Source of the DNA: Accumulibacter sp.
Lineage (GTDB): Bacteria > Pseudomonadota > Gammaproteobacteria > Burkholderiales > Rhodocyclaceae
Direction: 5' to 3'
Length of the DNA stretch: 64,000 nucleotides
Assembly (NCBI RefSeq): GCF_036625195.1
Contig: NZ_JAZKUG010000001.1
Coordinates: 744,001-808,000, forward strand
Shown here: positions 17,927-27,102 of the stretch, one piece after another
Layout: each line of letters opens with the position of its first letter
How positions within the stretch are numbered: position 1 is the stretch's first letter
Translations under genes and position numbers: made by a program
Notes under the pieces: model-generated
The model's input: only the letters and a program-made list of their open reading frames with translations
Databases searched by the model: none
Told to the model about the DNA's origin: nothing

Positions 17927-18952
17927 TCAGCTGGCGATGCGCTGGGTGAAGGCGACGAACTCGTCGAGGCGGGCCCGCGCCGCGCCCGAGGCAATCGCTT
18001 CGAATGCCTGGTCGACGCCGTCGGCGAGGCTGGCTACCCGACCGCTGACGTAGATGCTGGCACCGGCATTGAGGGCGACGATGTCGCGCGCGGCGCCGGC
18101 GCGTCCTTCGAGCGAGGCCAGCAGCATCGCCTTCGACTCCTCGACGGTGGCCACGCGCAGCACGCGCGGGTCGTGCACCGGCAGGTTGAACTGTTCGGGA
18201 TGGACGCTGTATTCCTCGACGCGACCGTTCTTCAGCTCGCCGACCAGCGTCTCGCCGGAAATCGAGATTTCGTCGAGTCCTTCGCGGCCGAAGACCGACA
18301 GCGCGTGCGAACTGCCGAGCCGCTGCAGGACGCGCACCTGGATGCCGACGAGATCGGGATGGAAGACACCGAGCACCTGGTGCGGCGCGTTCGCGGGATT
18401 GGTCAGCGGCCCGAGGATGTTGAACAGGGTGCGCACACCGAGTTCGCGGCGCACCGGCGCGGCGTGCTTCATCGCGCTGTGGTGGCTCGGCGCGAACATG
18501 AAACCGATGCCGATCTCGTCCACGCAGCGGCCGACCTGTTCCGGCGTCAGGCTGATGTTGGCGCCGAGCGCCTCGAGCACATCGGCACTGCCCGACTGCG
18601 ACGAAACCGAACGGCCGCCGTGCTTGGCGACACGCGCGCCGGCTGCGGCGGCGACGAACATCGCCGCCGTCGAGATGTTGAAGGTCTGCGCGCCGTCGCC
18701 GCCGGTACCGCAGGTATCGACGAGGTGCGTGCGCTCGCGGACCTGCACCTTCGTCGACAGCTCGCGCATCACCTGCGCCGCCGCCGAGATCTCGCCGATG
18801 GTTTCCTTCTTGACCCGCAATCCGGTGATGATCGCGGCGATCATCACCGGCGTCACCTCGCCGCCCATGATCTGGCGCATCAGCGCCACCATTTCATCGT
18901 GGAAGATCTCGCGGTGATCGATGACCCGCGCCAGTGCGTCCTGCGGCTTCAT
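17927..18952 (-). CDS. trpD: Anthranilate phosphoribosyltransferase
   Basis: TrpD joins anthranilate to phosphoribosyl pyrophosphate. The 341-residue product starts MKPQDALARVIDHREIFHDEM and holds the PRPP-binding DTCGTGGDGAQTFNIST near 80, the KHGGRSVSSQSGSADVLEALG motif near 107 and NILGPLTNPANAP near 160. The ATG overlaps the trpG stop by 4 bases; longer starts upstream lie inside trpG. Confidence 0.98.
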   Translation of the reverse strand: MKPQDALARVIDHREIFHDEMVALMRQIMGGEVTPVMIAAIITGLRVKKETIGEISAAAQVMRELSTKVQVRERTHLVDTCGTGGDGAQTFNISTAAMFVAAAAGARVAKHGGRSVSSQSGSADVLEALGANISLTPEQVGRCVDEIGIGFMFAPSHHSAMKHAAPVRRELGVRTLFNILGPLTNPANAPHQVLGVFHPDLVGIQVRVLQRLGSSHALSVFGREGLDEISISGETLVGELKNGRVEEYSVHPEQFNLPVHDPRVLRVATVEESKAMLLASLEGRAGAARDIVALNAGASIYVSGRVASLADGVDQAFEAIASGAARARLDEFVAFTQRIAS

Positions 18953-19521
18953 TTGCCGTGCTCCTCGAGAAAGTTCTGCAACAGGTCGTGGCCATGCTCG
19001 GTGAGGATCGACTCCGGGTGGAACTGCACGCCCTCGACGGCCAGCGTCCTGTGCCGCAGGCCCATGATCTCGCCGTCGTCGGTCCACGCGGTGACCTCCA
19101 GACACGCCGGCAGCGACTTTCGCTCGACGGCGAGCGAATGGTAACGTGTACAGGTGAGCGGACTCGGCAGCCCGCGGAAGACGCCCTGCCCGTTGTGCTG
19201 CACCGGTGACACCTTGCCGTGCATCAGCTTCTGCGCGTGCACGACGCGGCCGCCGAATGCCTCGCCGATCGCTTGATGGCCAAGGCAGACGCCGAGCAGC
19301 GGGATCCTGCCGGCAAACTCGCGGATCGCCGTCAATGAGATGCCGGCCTGCGCCGGCGCGCAGGGCCCTGGCGAAATGACCAGCAGCGCCGGCGCCAGGC
19401 GGGCGATCTCGGCGATGCCGATCGCATCGTTGCGGAAGACCCGGACCTCCTGTCCCAGCTCGCCGAAATACTGCACGAGGTTGTAGGTGAAGGAGTCGTA
19501 ATTGTCGATCATCAACAGCAT
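18949..19521 (-). CDS. trpG: Anthranilate synthase glutamine amidotransferase component
   Basis: TrpG supplies ammonia from glutamine to TrpE. The 190-residue class I amidotransferase starts MLLMIDNYDSFTYNLVQYFGELG. It has the nucleophile cysteine in LLGVCLGHQAIGEAFGG near 80 and the His/Glu pair in VQFHPESI near 172. Its partner gene trpE is about 5.3 kb away, although the two are adjacent in many relatives. Confidence 0.97.
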   Translation of the reverse strand: MLLMIDNYDSFTYNLVQYFGELGQEVRVFRNDAIGIAEIARLAPALLVISPGPCAPAQAGISLTAIREFAGRIPLLGVCLGHQAIGEAFGGRVVHAQKLMHGKVSPVQHNGQGVFRGLPSPLTCTRYHSLAVERKSLPACLEVTAWTDDGEIMGLRHRTLAVEGVQFHPESILTEHGHDLLQNFLEEHGK

Positions 19522-19674
19522 GCGGAATCCGTCCTTCCGGTTTGGCAGGCTCCCAGCTGCCATGTCACCGCTCGCTGCCCGCACCGGCGAGGCCTGCCGG
19601 GGGTCGCCGCCGAGAGCTGCGGAAAAAGCGGCGATTATCGCGCTTGCCGCCGGCAAGCTCAAGCTCGCCGACCG

Positions 19675-19702
19675 GTTGAGGATCGCCATCTGCCACTATA
19701 CT
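19675..19702 (+). promoter_or_regulatory. Candidate promoter of hsp20-lon
   Basis: GTTGAG (19675-19680) and TATACT (19697-19702) are separated by 16 bases, about 60 bases before the hsp20 start. The -10 is good and the -35 is moderate. No convincing sigma32 pair is visible, though heat-shock control would be expected for these genes. Confidence 0.4.
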
Positions 19703-19760
19703 GATACTTCTGATGGACGTGGGCAACGGCTACCCCGGGTCCGGAGAGGGAAGGTAATAC

Positions 19761-20165
19761 ATGATGAGATCGCGCGCGCGAAGCTTCTGGATGTGGGCGG
19801 AGACCCTTGAACTTCTGCAGGGAGGCGAGCGGTTGCAGCGTCGTTTCTTCACTCTCGATGGCCCGCAGCCGGTACCGTGCTGGGAGCCGGCGGTCGATGT
19901 CTACCAGAACGATGACGAGCTGCGCCTGCTGGTCGCGCTGCCCGGAGTCAGCCCACGGCAGGTCGAAGTCGCGCTCGACGACGAGGGCCTGCTGGTGCGC
20001 GGCGAAAGGCCGATGCCGGCGCGGCTCAGCCGAGCGGCGATACACCGTCTGGAGATTCCCTATGGCCGCTTCGAGCGCCGCATCCCCCTGCCGGCGGGGC
20101 GTTACCGCCTGCATGAGCGTTTCATCGCGGACGGCTGCCTGATGCTCGTCCTGCACCCGTTCTGA
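19761..20165 (+). CDS. Hsp20/alpha-crystallin small heat-shock protein
   Basis: A 134-residue small heat-shock-like protein. The alpha-crystallin domain runs from about residue 43 (AVDVYQNDDELRLLVALPGVSPRQVEVALDDEGLLVRGERP) to 130, with YGRFERRIPLPAGRYRLHERFIADGCLMLVLHPF as the second half. These proteins hold unfolded clients until ATP-dependent chaperones or proteases act. The N-terminal arm (MMRSRARSFWMWAETLELLQGGE) is unusual. lon follows by 14 bases, so chaperone and protease are coupled. Confidence 0.9.
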   Translation: MMRSRARSFWMWAETLELLQGGERLQRRFFTLDGPQPVPCWEPAVDVYQNDDELRLLVALPGVSPRQVEVALDDEGLLVRGERPMPARLSRAAIHRLEIPYGRFERRIPLPAGRYRLHERFIADGCLMLVLHPF

Positions 20166-20179
20166 GAGGCGACGAGAAC

Positions 20180-22579
20180 ATGCGCGGTGAGCGGGGCGAC
20201 GACAGGAGCGAGCCACGGGGCGGCAGCCTGCTGGTGGTACCGGAAAACGCATTGATCATTGTCCCGATCCGCAATACCGTCCTCTTTCCCGGCATGATCC
20301 TGCCGCTGACGATCGGTCGCGAGCCCTCGATCCTTGCCGCGCAGCAGGCGGCCAAGACCGATCGGCCTGTCGGCATCCTGCTGCAGCGCGACGCCGAGGT
20401 CGAGCAACCGACGCAGCAGGATCTGTGCCCGGTCGGCACGATTGCCAACATCCTGCGCTACGTCACCCTCCCGGACAACACCCACGTCATCGTCTGCCAG
20501 GGGCTGCAGCGCTTTCGCGTCAGCGGCTTGCTGCCCGGCTACCCGTTCCCGGTGACTCATCCGGAGCGGATCGACGAGCCCGAGACGACCGACAGCCAGA
20601 TCGAGGCGAGGATGATCCGCGTCCGCGAACGCGCGCTCGAGCTCCTGCAGTACCTGCCGCAGGTTTCGCAGGAACTGGTCGGCGCGGTGAAGAGCATCAG
20701 CCAGCCCGGCGCACTCGCCGACCTGGTCGCCGGCGTCAGCGAACTCAAGCTGGCGGATCGCCAGCTGGTGCTCGAGACGGTCGATCTGACGCAGCGGCTC
20801 GACGTCGTGCTCGCCTGCCTGCTCGGCCGGCTGGAGGTGCTGCGGCTGTCACGCGAGGTCGACGAGCGAACCAAGGCGAGCATCGACCAGCGCCAGCGCG
20901 AGTACCTGCTGCGCGAACAGATGAAGTCGATCCAGAAGGAACTGGGCGAGGGCGACGGCAGCAACAGCGTCGAGATCGAATCCCTGCGCAAGGCGATCGC
21001 CGAGGCGGCGATGCCGCAGGAGGTCGAGGCGCAGGCGAGCAAGGAACTCCGGCGCCTGGAGCGAATGACCGACGCTTCGGCCGAGTACTCGATGGTCCGC
21101 GCCTACCTCGACTGGCTGATCGAGCTGCCCTGGCGGGAGCCACCGCCGGACAGCATCGAGATCTCCGAAGCGCGCCGCATCCTCGAAGCCGACCACTTCG
21201 GCCTCAGCCAGGTGAAGAAGCGGATCGTCGAGTTCCTCGCCGTGCGCAAGCTCAACCCCGGGGGCCACGGGCCGATCCTCTGCTTCGTCGGGCCGCCCGG
21301 CGTCGGCAAGACTTCGCTCGGGCAGTCGATCGCGCGCGCACTCGGTCGCAAGTTCGTCCGCGCCTCGCTCGGCGGCTGCCACGACGAGGCCGAGATACGG
21401 GGACACCGGCGGACCTACATCGGCGCCCTGCCCGGCAACATCATCCAGGCGATCCGCAAGGCCGGCTCACGCGGCTGCGTGATGATGCTCGATGAGATCG
21501 ACAAGCTCGGCGCCAGTTTCCAGGGCGACCCGTCGGCGGCGCTGCTCGAGGTGCTCGACCCGGAGCAGAACGACAGCTTCCGCGACAACTACCTGGCGCT
21601 GCCCTTCGACCTGTCACGAATGCTCTTCATCACCACGGCCAACGTGCTCGACAACATCCCGGGACCGCTGCGCGACCGCATGGAGATCATCCAGCTGCCC
21701 GGCTACACGCAGGAGGAAAAGCGCGAAATCGCCAAACGCTACCTGGTCGGCAGGCAGATGGTGCAGAACGGCCTGCACGAAGGACAGATCGAGTTCGCGC
21801 CGGCAGCGCTGCAGGCGATCATCCGCGACTACACGCGCGAAGCGGGCGTGCGCTCGCTCGAACGCGAGATCGGTGCCGTCTGCCGCCGTGTCGCGGTGGA
21901 GATCGCCGAGGGCAAGCGCGCAGGCATGCAGGTCGGCGAAGCCGATCTCGCCGGCATCCTCGGCGCCGGCCGCTACGACAACGAAGTCGCCCTGCGTACC
22001 GGGCTGGCCGGTGTCGCCACCGGACTGGCCTGGACGCCGGTCGGTGGTGACATCCTGTTCGTCGAGGCCAGCCGGACGATCGGCGACGGCAGGCTGATCC
22101 TCACCGGGCAACTCGGCGAGGTGATGAAGGAATCGGCACAGGCGGCACTGACGCTGGTGAAGACCCATGCCGGCAACCTTGGCATCGACCCTGGCCGCTT
22201 CGAGAAGAGCGACGTGCATGTGCACGTGCCTGCTGGAGCGATCCCGAAGGACGGCCCGAGCGCCGGTGTGGCGATCTTCGTTGCGCTCGCATCGCTGTTC
22301 GTCGACCAGCCGGTGCGCAACGACACCGCGATGACCGGCGAGATCAGCCTGCGCGGACTCGTGCTGCCGGTCGGCGGCATCAAGGACAAGGTGCTGGCGG
22401 CGATGCGCGCCGGCATCAGGCGCGTCCTGCTGCCCGCGAGAAACCGTCGCGATCTCGAAGAGGTCCCCAGCGAGGCGAGAGAGAAGCTGGAGTTCGTCTT
22501 TCTCGACAGCGTTGACGACGCCCTGGCCAATGCACTGCGCAGCGAGGAAACAGTGGCAACGGCTGGCGAACGGCAATGA
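20180..22579 (+). CDS. lon: ATP-dependent protease Lon
   Basis: Lon degrades misfolded and regulatory proteins. The 799-residue chain has the N-terminal substrate domain (VPIRNTVLFPGMILPLTIGR), a coiled-coil around 230-290 (LLREQMKSIQKELGEG), the AAA+ module with Walker A GPPGVGKTSLG near 375, and Walker B VMMLDEIDKLG near 440. The C-terminal protease domain has Ser in KDGPSAGVAIF near 695 and Lys in LPVGGIKDKVLAAM near 737. All catalytic residues are present. It is co-directional with hsp20. Confidence 0.97.
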   Translation: MRGERGDDRSEPRGGSLLVVPENALIIVPIRNTVLFPGMILPLTIGREPSILAAQQAAKTDRPVGILLQRDAEVEQPTQQDLCPVGTIANILRYVTLPDNTHVIVCQGLQRFRVSGLLPGYPFPVTHPERIDEPETTDSQIEARMIRVRERALELLQYLPQVSQELVGAVKSISQPGALADLVAGVSELKLADRQLVLETVDLTQRLDVVLACLLGRLEVLRLSREVDERTKASIDQRQREYLLREQMKSIQKELGEGDGSNSVEIESLRKAIAEAAMPQEVEAQASKELRRLERMTDASAEYSMVRAYLDWLIELPWREPPPDSIEISEARRILEADHFGLSQVKKRIVEFLAVRKLNPGGHGPILCFVGPPGVGKTSLGQSIARALGRKFVRASLGGCHDEAEIRGHRRTYIGALPGNIIQAIRKAGSRGCVMMLDEIDKLGASFQGDPSAALLEVLDPEQNDSFRDNYLALPFDLSRMLFITTANVLDNIPGPLRDRMEIIQLPGYTQEEKREIAKRYLVGRQMVQNGLHEGQIEFAPAALQAIIRDYTREAGVRSLEREIGAVCRRVAVEIAEGKRAGMQVGEADLAGILGAGRYDNEVALRTGLAGVATGLAWTPVGGDILFVEASRTIGDGRLILTGQLGEVMKESAQAALTLVKTHAGNLGIDPGRFEKSDVHVHVPAGAIPKDGPSAGVAIFVALASLFVDQPVRNDTAMTGEISLRGLVLPVGGIKDKVLAAMRAGIRRVLLPARNRRDLEEVPSEAREKLEFVFLDSVDDALANALRSEETVATAGERQ

Positions 22580-22670
22580 ACGGGTGGCGCGACCGCACGC
22601 GAAGCCTGCCGCCCGCCGCCGGCCATCTGGCGCCGCCAGGTCCCGCTCCTGATCCTGCTGGCGATGCGGC

Positions 22671-24092
22671 ATGAGCGGGCACAGGCGCCACCTCGACTTT
22701 CCCGGCCGTCTGGTCCTCGTCGGTTTCGGCTGCATCGGCCAGGGTCTGCTGCCGCTCATCCAGCGCCACATCGGCATCGACCCGGCGCGGATCGCCGTCG
22801 TCGCCGCCGACGCGGCAGGCGCTGCCGTCGCCGAACAGGCCGGGATCCGTCTGCTGACGCACGTCCTGCGCCCGCAGGACTACCGACAGATCCTCGATCC
22901 ACTGCTTGGCCGTGGCGATTTCCTGGTCAACGTCGCCGTCGATGTCTCGTCGCTGGCGTTGATCGGCTACGCCCGCAGCCGCGGTGCCCTCTACCTCGAC
23001 ACGTCGATCGAGCCCTGGCGCGGGGGCTACGATGACCCGACGCTGGCGCTCGCCGCACGCACCAACTACGCGCTGCGCGAGCAGGCGCTGGCGCTGCGCA
23101 CCGACTCGCCGCAACAGCCGACGGCGGTGCTGACGCACGGCGCCAACCCGGGCCTGGTCTCGCATTTCGTCAAGCGCGCTCTGCTCGACCTCGCCGCCGA
23201 AACCGGTCTGGCCATTGCCACCCCGCGGCAGCGTGCAGACTGGGCAGAGCTTGCCTGCCGCCTCGGCGTGCGGACGATCCACATCGCCGAGCGCGACACG
23301 CAGGTCTCCGCGCTGCGCCGGCAGGCGGATGAGTTCGTCAATACCTGGTCGGTCGATGGCTTCATCAGCGAGGCGCAGCAGCCGTGCGAGATCGGCTGGG
23401 GCTCGCACGAGCGCCGCCTGCCGGAGGATGGTTGCCGCCATGGCAGCGGCTCGCAGGCAGCCATCTATCTGCGGCGCGCGGGGTGTGCGACGCGCGTGCG
23501 CAGCTGGACACCGGGTGGCGGTCCGTTCCACGGCTTCGCCATCACACACGGCGAATCGATCTCGATCGCCGACTACCTGAGCGTCGGCCGCGGCGAGGCA
23601 CCGAGCTACCGGCCGACCGTGCACTACGCCTATCAGCCATGCGATGACGCGCTGCTGTCGCTGCACGATTTCTCGGCGCGCAATTACCAGAGTCCGGAAC
23701 GCAAACGCATCCTGCTCGACGACATCGTGCCCGGCGGCATCGACGAACTGGGCGTGCTGCTCGCCGGGCACGCACGCAACGCCTACTGGTTCGGCTCGCA
23801 ACTCGAGATCGATGAGGCGCGGCGTCTCGCGCCGCACAACAGCGCCACCACCCTGCAGGTCTGCGCGGCAGCACTCGCGGCGATGATCTGGGCGATCGAG
23901 AATCCCGCTCGTGGGATCGTCGAGCCCGATGAAATGGACTTCGAGCGGGTGCTGCCGGTCTGCATGCCCTACCTCGGCCGGGTGATCGGCACCTACACCG
24001 CGTGGACGCCACTGCATGGGCGCGGCCGCCTGTTCCCGGAAGAACTCGACGACTCGGATCCCTGGCAATTCAGCAACGTCCGCGTGCAGTAG
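22671..24092 (+). CDS. Homospermidine synthase
   Basis: A 473-residue NAD-dependent enzyme of the saccharopine dehydrogenase-like fold, matching bacterial homospermidine synthase, which makes sym-homospermidine from putrescine. The Rossmann motif is VLVGFGCIGQGLLPLI at residues 14-29. Family-typical segments are YLDTSIEPWRGGYDDP near 106, LTHGANPGLVSHFVKRAL near 155 and DIVPGGIDELGVLLAGH near 345. It starts 91 bases after lon. Transfer into the genome together with the next gene is possible but not shown. Confidence 0.88.
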   Translation: MSGHRRHLDFPGRLVLVGFGCIGQGLLPLIQRHIGIDPARIAVVAADAAGAAVAEQAGIRLLTHVLRPQDYRQILDPLLGRGDFLVNVAVDVSSLALIGYARSRGALYLDTSIEPWRGGYDDPTLALAARTNYALREQALALRTDSPQQPTAVLTHGANPGLVSHFVKRALLDLAAETGLAIATPRQRADWAELACRLGVRTIHIAERDTQVSALRRQADEFVNTWSVDGFISEAQQPCEIGWGSHERRLPEDGCRHGSGSQAAIYLRRAGCATRVRSWTPGGGPFHGFAITHGESISIADYLSVGRGEAPSYRPTVHYAYQPCDDALLSLHDFSARNYQSPERKRILLDDIVPGGIDELGVLLAGHARNAYWFGSQLEIDEARRLAPHNSATTLQVCAAALAAMIWAIENPARGIVEPDEMDFERVLPVCMPYLGRVIGTYTAWTPLHGRGRLFPEELDDSDPWQFSNVRVQ

Positions 24093-24289
24093 CAGGCCGC
24101 GCCCGGCGGCGGCCACGTTTCCCCGTTGGCGCAAGGTATTTGCACTGGCAAACGCAGCCGCACGATCTATCCTTAAAGCAGGACGAGGGCAGCCCGGGCC
24201 GTCAACCGCAGGGCGGCGGTTGCCCCGCCGACGACGCAGGGCTGCTGCCACGAAGGCTGGTGGCCTGGCCATCGACAAGGAGGTTGATC

Positions 24290-24793
24290 ATGAGCAGCAA
24301 GTCCATTCCCGCCGGTTTTCAGCAGATACGCCGTGACCGCCTGCTGCAGGAAGAGGCGCACGACAGTTACCGCAGCAAGGGCAAGCTCGCCGAGCCGACC
24401 ATCTGCCCGGACTGCCATGCGGTGTTCAACCACGGACGCTGGCAATGGGGCATTGCCGCGCCGGCCGACGCGCACCGCGTCCGCTGCCCGGCATGCCACC
24501 GCGTCCACGACCACTGTCCGGCGGGCTGCGTCGTCCTCGACGGCGCCTTCCTGCAGGCGCATCACGACGACATCGTCCACCTGGTGCGCAACGAGGCGGA
24601 AAGGCAACGCGCCGAGCACCCCCTGAAACGGGTGATGGCCTTCGAGGACCACGAGGCAGAGCTGACGCTCAGCACCACCGACATCCACCTCGCGCGCGCC
24701 ATCGGGGAAGCGGTCCATCACGCCTACCAGGGTACCCTCGAGTTCCACTACAACCCGCAGGAACTCCGCCTGCACGTGCACTGGTCGCGTTGA
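24290..24793 (+). CDS. BCAM0308-family zinc-binding protein
   Basis: A 167-residue soluble protein with a double CxxC zinc ribbon (CPDC at about 44-47 and CPAC at about 70-73, followed by HRVHDHCPAG). It matches the BCAM0308 family, of unknown function; the C-terminal half (FEDHEAELTLSTTDIHLARAIGEAVHHAYQGTLEF) resembles a nucleic-acid- or ribosome-associated alpha/beta fold. A perfect AAGGAGG lies 7 bases before the ATG. The 197 bases upstream hold no supported gene. Confidence 0.82.
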   Translation: MSSKSIPAGFQQIRRDRLLQEEAHDSYRSKGKLAEPTICPDCHAVFNHGRWQWGIAAPADAHRVRCPACHRVHDHCPAGCVVLDGAFLQAHHDDIVHLVRNEAERQRAEHPLKRVMAFEDHEAELTLSTTDIHLARAIGEAVHHAYQGTLEFHYNPQELRLHVHWSR

Positions 24794-24832
24794 ACGACAG
24801 CCGAGCCACGGGCGCGGCGACACCATCGGCAC

Positions 24833-26305
24833 TCAGAAGCGCGTGTCGAGACCGTGCTCCGCCAGTTCGGCGGCGCGCAGGATCGCGCGCGCCTTGTTCT
24901 GCGTTTCCTGCCATTCGGCCGCCGGATCGGAATCGGCGACGATTCCGGCTCCGGCCTGCACGTGCAGGTGATCGTCCTTGACGATGGCGGTGCGGATGGC
25001 GATCGCCAGATCCATGTCACCGTTGAATCCCAGGTAGCCGACGGCACCGGCATAGATGCCGCGCTTGACCGGCTCGAGTTCGTCGATGATCTCCATCGCG
25101 CGCACCTTCGGCGCGCCGGAAACGGTGCCGGCGGGAAAGGTCGCGCGCAGCACGTCGAGAGCGTCCAGACCCGGCTGCAGTCGGGCCTCGACATTGGAGA
25201 CGATGTGCATCACGTGCGAGTAACGCTCGACGATCATGTTCTCGGTGAGCCGGATCGTTCCGACGCGGGCGACACGGCCGGCGTCGTTGCGGCCGAGGTC
25301 GAGAAGCTGGACATGCTCGGCCCGCTCCTTCTCGTCGGCGAGCAGCTCGGCGGCGAGCGCCTGGTCCTCCTCGAAGGAGACGCCACGCCGACGCGTTCCG
25401 GCAATCGGTCGCACGGTGACCGTGTCGCCCTCGAGGCGTACGAGGATTTCCGGTGAGGCGCCGACGACATGGAAATCCTCGAAGTCGAAGTAGAACATGT
25501 AGGGCGACGGATTGAGCGAGCGCAGCGAGCGGTAGAGCGCCATCGGGCTCGCGGCGAAGGGCTTGCTCATGCGCTGCGAGAGGACGACCTGCATGATGTC
25601 GCCCTCGCTGATGTAGCTCTTGGCCTTGACGACTGCCCGCCGGAACTGGGCCTCACCAAACAGTGACGCCGCCGGCGGCGACGACTGCGGCGTCTCCGGC
25701 GGAATGGCGACCGGCTCGCGCAGCCGGAGGAGCAGTTCGCGCAGGCGCGCCTGCGCCTTCTGGTACGCCGCGGGAACCCCCGGCTCGGCGTAGACGACCA
25801 GCGTCAGCTTGCCGGAGAGGTTGTCGACCACCGCGATCTCCTCGGACAGGAGGAGGAGGATGTCGGGAATCCCCAGCTCATCGGACTTCTGCGAGCGAGT
25901 CAGCCGGGTCTCGATGTAGCGCACGGTATCGTAGCCGAAACAGCCGACCAGCCCGCCACAGAAACGAGGCAGGCCGGTGGTCGGCGCGGCGCGGAAGCGC
26001 TTCATGTACTTGCCGATGAACTCGAGCGGGTTGGTGTCGTCTTCACGCTCGGCGATCCGGTTGCCGTTGAGGACCAGCACCTGGTGCGCGTTGACGACGA
26101 TGCGCGTCGGACTGGCCAGGCCGATGATCGAGTAACGGCCGAAGCGCTCGCCACCCTGCACCGATTCGAGCAGATAGCTGTACGGTGTATTGCCCAGCTT
26201 GAGGTAGATCGACAGCGGCGTGTCGAGATCGGCAAAGGTCTCGAGCGTCACCGGGATGCGGTTGTAACCTTCGGCAGCCAGGCGATTGAAATAGGCTTCG
26301 GTCAT
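24833..26305 (-). CDS. trpE: Anthranilate synthase component I
   Basis: TrpE makes anthranilate from chorismate using ammonia from TrpG. The 490-residue protein starts MTEAYFNRLAAEGYNRIPV. The N-terminal feedback-site region ESVQGGERFGRYS is near 50. The chorismate-binding half has SEGDIMQVVLSQRM near 265, GTRRRGVSFEED near 340, and LLDLGRNDAGRVARVG near 370. It follows gph after 110 bases, as in the widespread rpe-gph-trpE arrangement. Confidence 0.97.
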   Translation of the reverse strand: MTEAYFNRLAAEGYNRIPVTLETFADLDTPLSIYLKLGNTPYSYLLESVQGGERFGRYSIIGLASPTRIVVNAHQVLVLNGNRIAEREDDTNPLEFIGKYMKRFRAAPTTGLPRFCGGLVGCFGYDTVRYIETRLTRSQKSDELGIPDILLLLSEEIAVVDNLSGKLTLVVYAEPGVPAAYQKAQARLRELLLRLREPVAIPPETPQSSPPAASLFGEAQFRRAVVKAKSYISEGDIMQVVLSQRMSKPFAASPMALYRSLRSLNPSPYMFYFDFEDFHVVGASPEILVRLEGDTVTVRPIAGTRRRGVSFEEDQALAAELLADEKERAEHVQLLDLGRNDAGRVARVGTIRLTENMIVERYSHVMHIVSNVEARLQPGLDALDVLRATFPAGTVSGAPKVRAMEIIDELEPVKRGIYAGAVGYLGFNGDMDLAIAIRTAIVKDDHLHVQAGAGIVADSDPAAEWQETQNKARAILRAAELAEHGLDTRF

Positions 26306-26415
26306 CGGAACTCCACAAGGAAACACGCCGGCGGCGGACGGGCTTCCTGCCGGTGTTCGCATGCTGCGCGGCAATCCGTGGCGCGCGGCCGCCGCTCGCC
26401 GCCTCGGCAGCCTGC

Positions 26416-27102
26416 TCAGGCGTGAACCAGGCGCTCCGCCGCCTCGGCAAGGCTCGCGACTATACCATCACAAGCCAGCTCACGAACGTCGCGCCCCTCG
26501 TTGTAGCCATAGGGGACGAGAAAGACATGGCAGCCGGCGGCCCGGCCGGCATGAAAATCGTGCACCGAATCGCCGATCATCAGCACGTCGAGCGGCGACA
26601 CGGCGAGGCGGCCACTGGCCCACAGCAGCGGCATCGGATCAGGCTTCGGCCGCGGCAGGACGTCGCCGCTGACGATGACGTCGAAATAGGGATAGAGGCC
26701 GGTGCGCTGCAGCAGGGGCAGGGTGAAGGCCTCGGCCTTGTTGGTGATGACGCCGAGTGGCAAGCCAAGGGCCTGGAGGGCATCGAGACCCTCGCGGACG
26801 CCGGGAAAGAGCGTGGCATTGCGACCATTCTCGATGCTGTAGTGCCGCTTGAAGCTGGCCAGCGCGTCGGCAGGCGGTGGTGTGCCATCGTCGGCAGCCG
26901 CCATCGACCCGGCCAGCACGCGCTTGACGAGATTGGCGATGCCACGACCGACATAGCTGCGGATCGATTCGACGGCGACCCCGGGGCGGCCCAGATCGTC
27001 CAGCATGGCGTTGGCCGCGGCATGCAGATCAAGCACGGTATCGAGCAGCGTACCGTCGAGATCGATGAGCACGGCACGTACGGCAAGCGGCGGGGGCATC
27101 AT
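26416..27102 (-). CDS. gph: Phosphoglycolate phosphatase
   Basis: A HAD-superfamily phosphatase of 228 residues that dephosphorylates 2-phosphoglycolate. Motif I LIDLDGTLLDTV is near residue 12, motif II threonine in GVITNKAEAFTLPLL near 127, and motif III in VLPRPKPDPMPLLWA and MIGDSVHDFHAGRAAG near 185. Two consecutive ATG codons are possible; the first overlaps the rpe stop. Its rpe-gph-trpE context supports the gph name. Confidence 0.93.
   Translation of the reverse strand: MMPPPLAVRAVLIDLDGTLLDTVLDLHAAANAMLDDLGRPGVAVESIRSYVGRGIANLVKRVLAGSMAAADDGTPPPADALASFKRHYSIENGRNATLFPGVREGLDALQALGLPLGVITNKAEAFTLPLLQRTGLYPYFDVIVSGDVLPRPKPDPMPLLWASGRLAVSPLDVLMIGDSVHDFHAGRAAGCHVFLVPYGYNEGRDVRELACDGIVASLAEAAERLVHA

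Noticed and set aside
17183..19144. 653-codon open frame antisense to trpC and trpD
   Set aside because: Composition is that of a mirrored coding strand (many Gly, Arg, His, Asp); no domain and no ribosome-binding site.
22416..24278. 620-codon frame antisense to lon end and homospermidine synthase
   Set aside because: Arg/Ala-rich shadow; the plus-strand genes have full family motifs.
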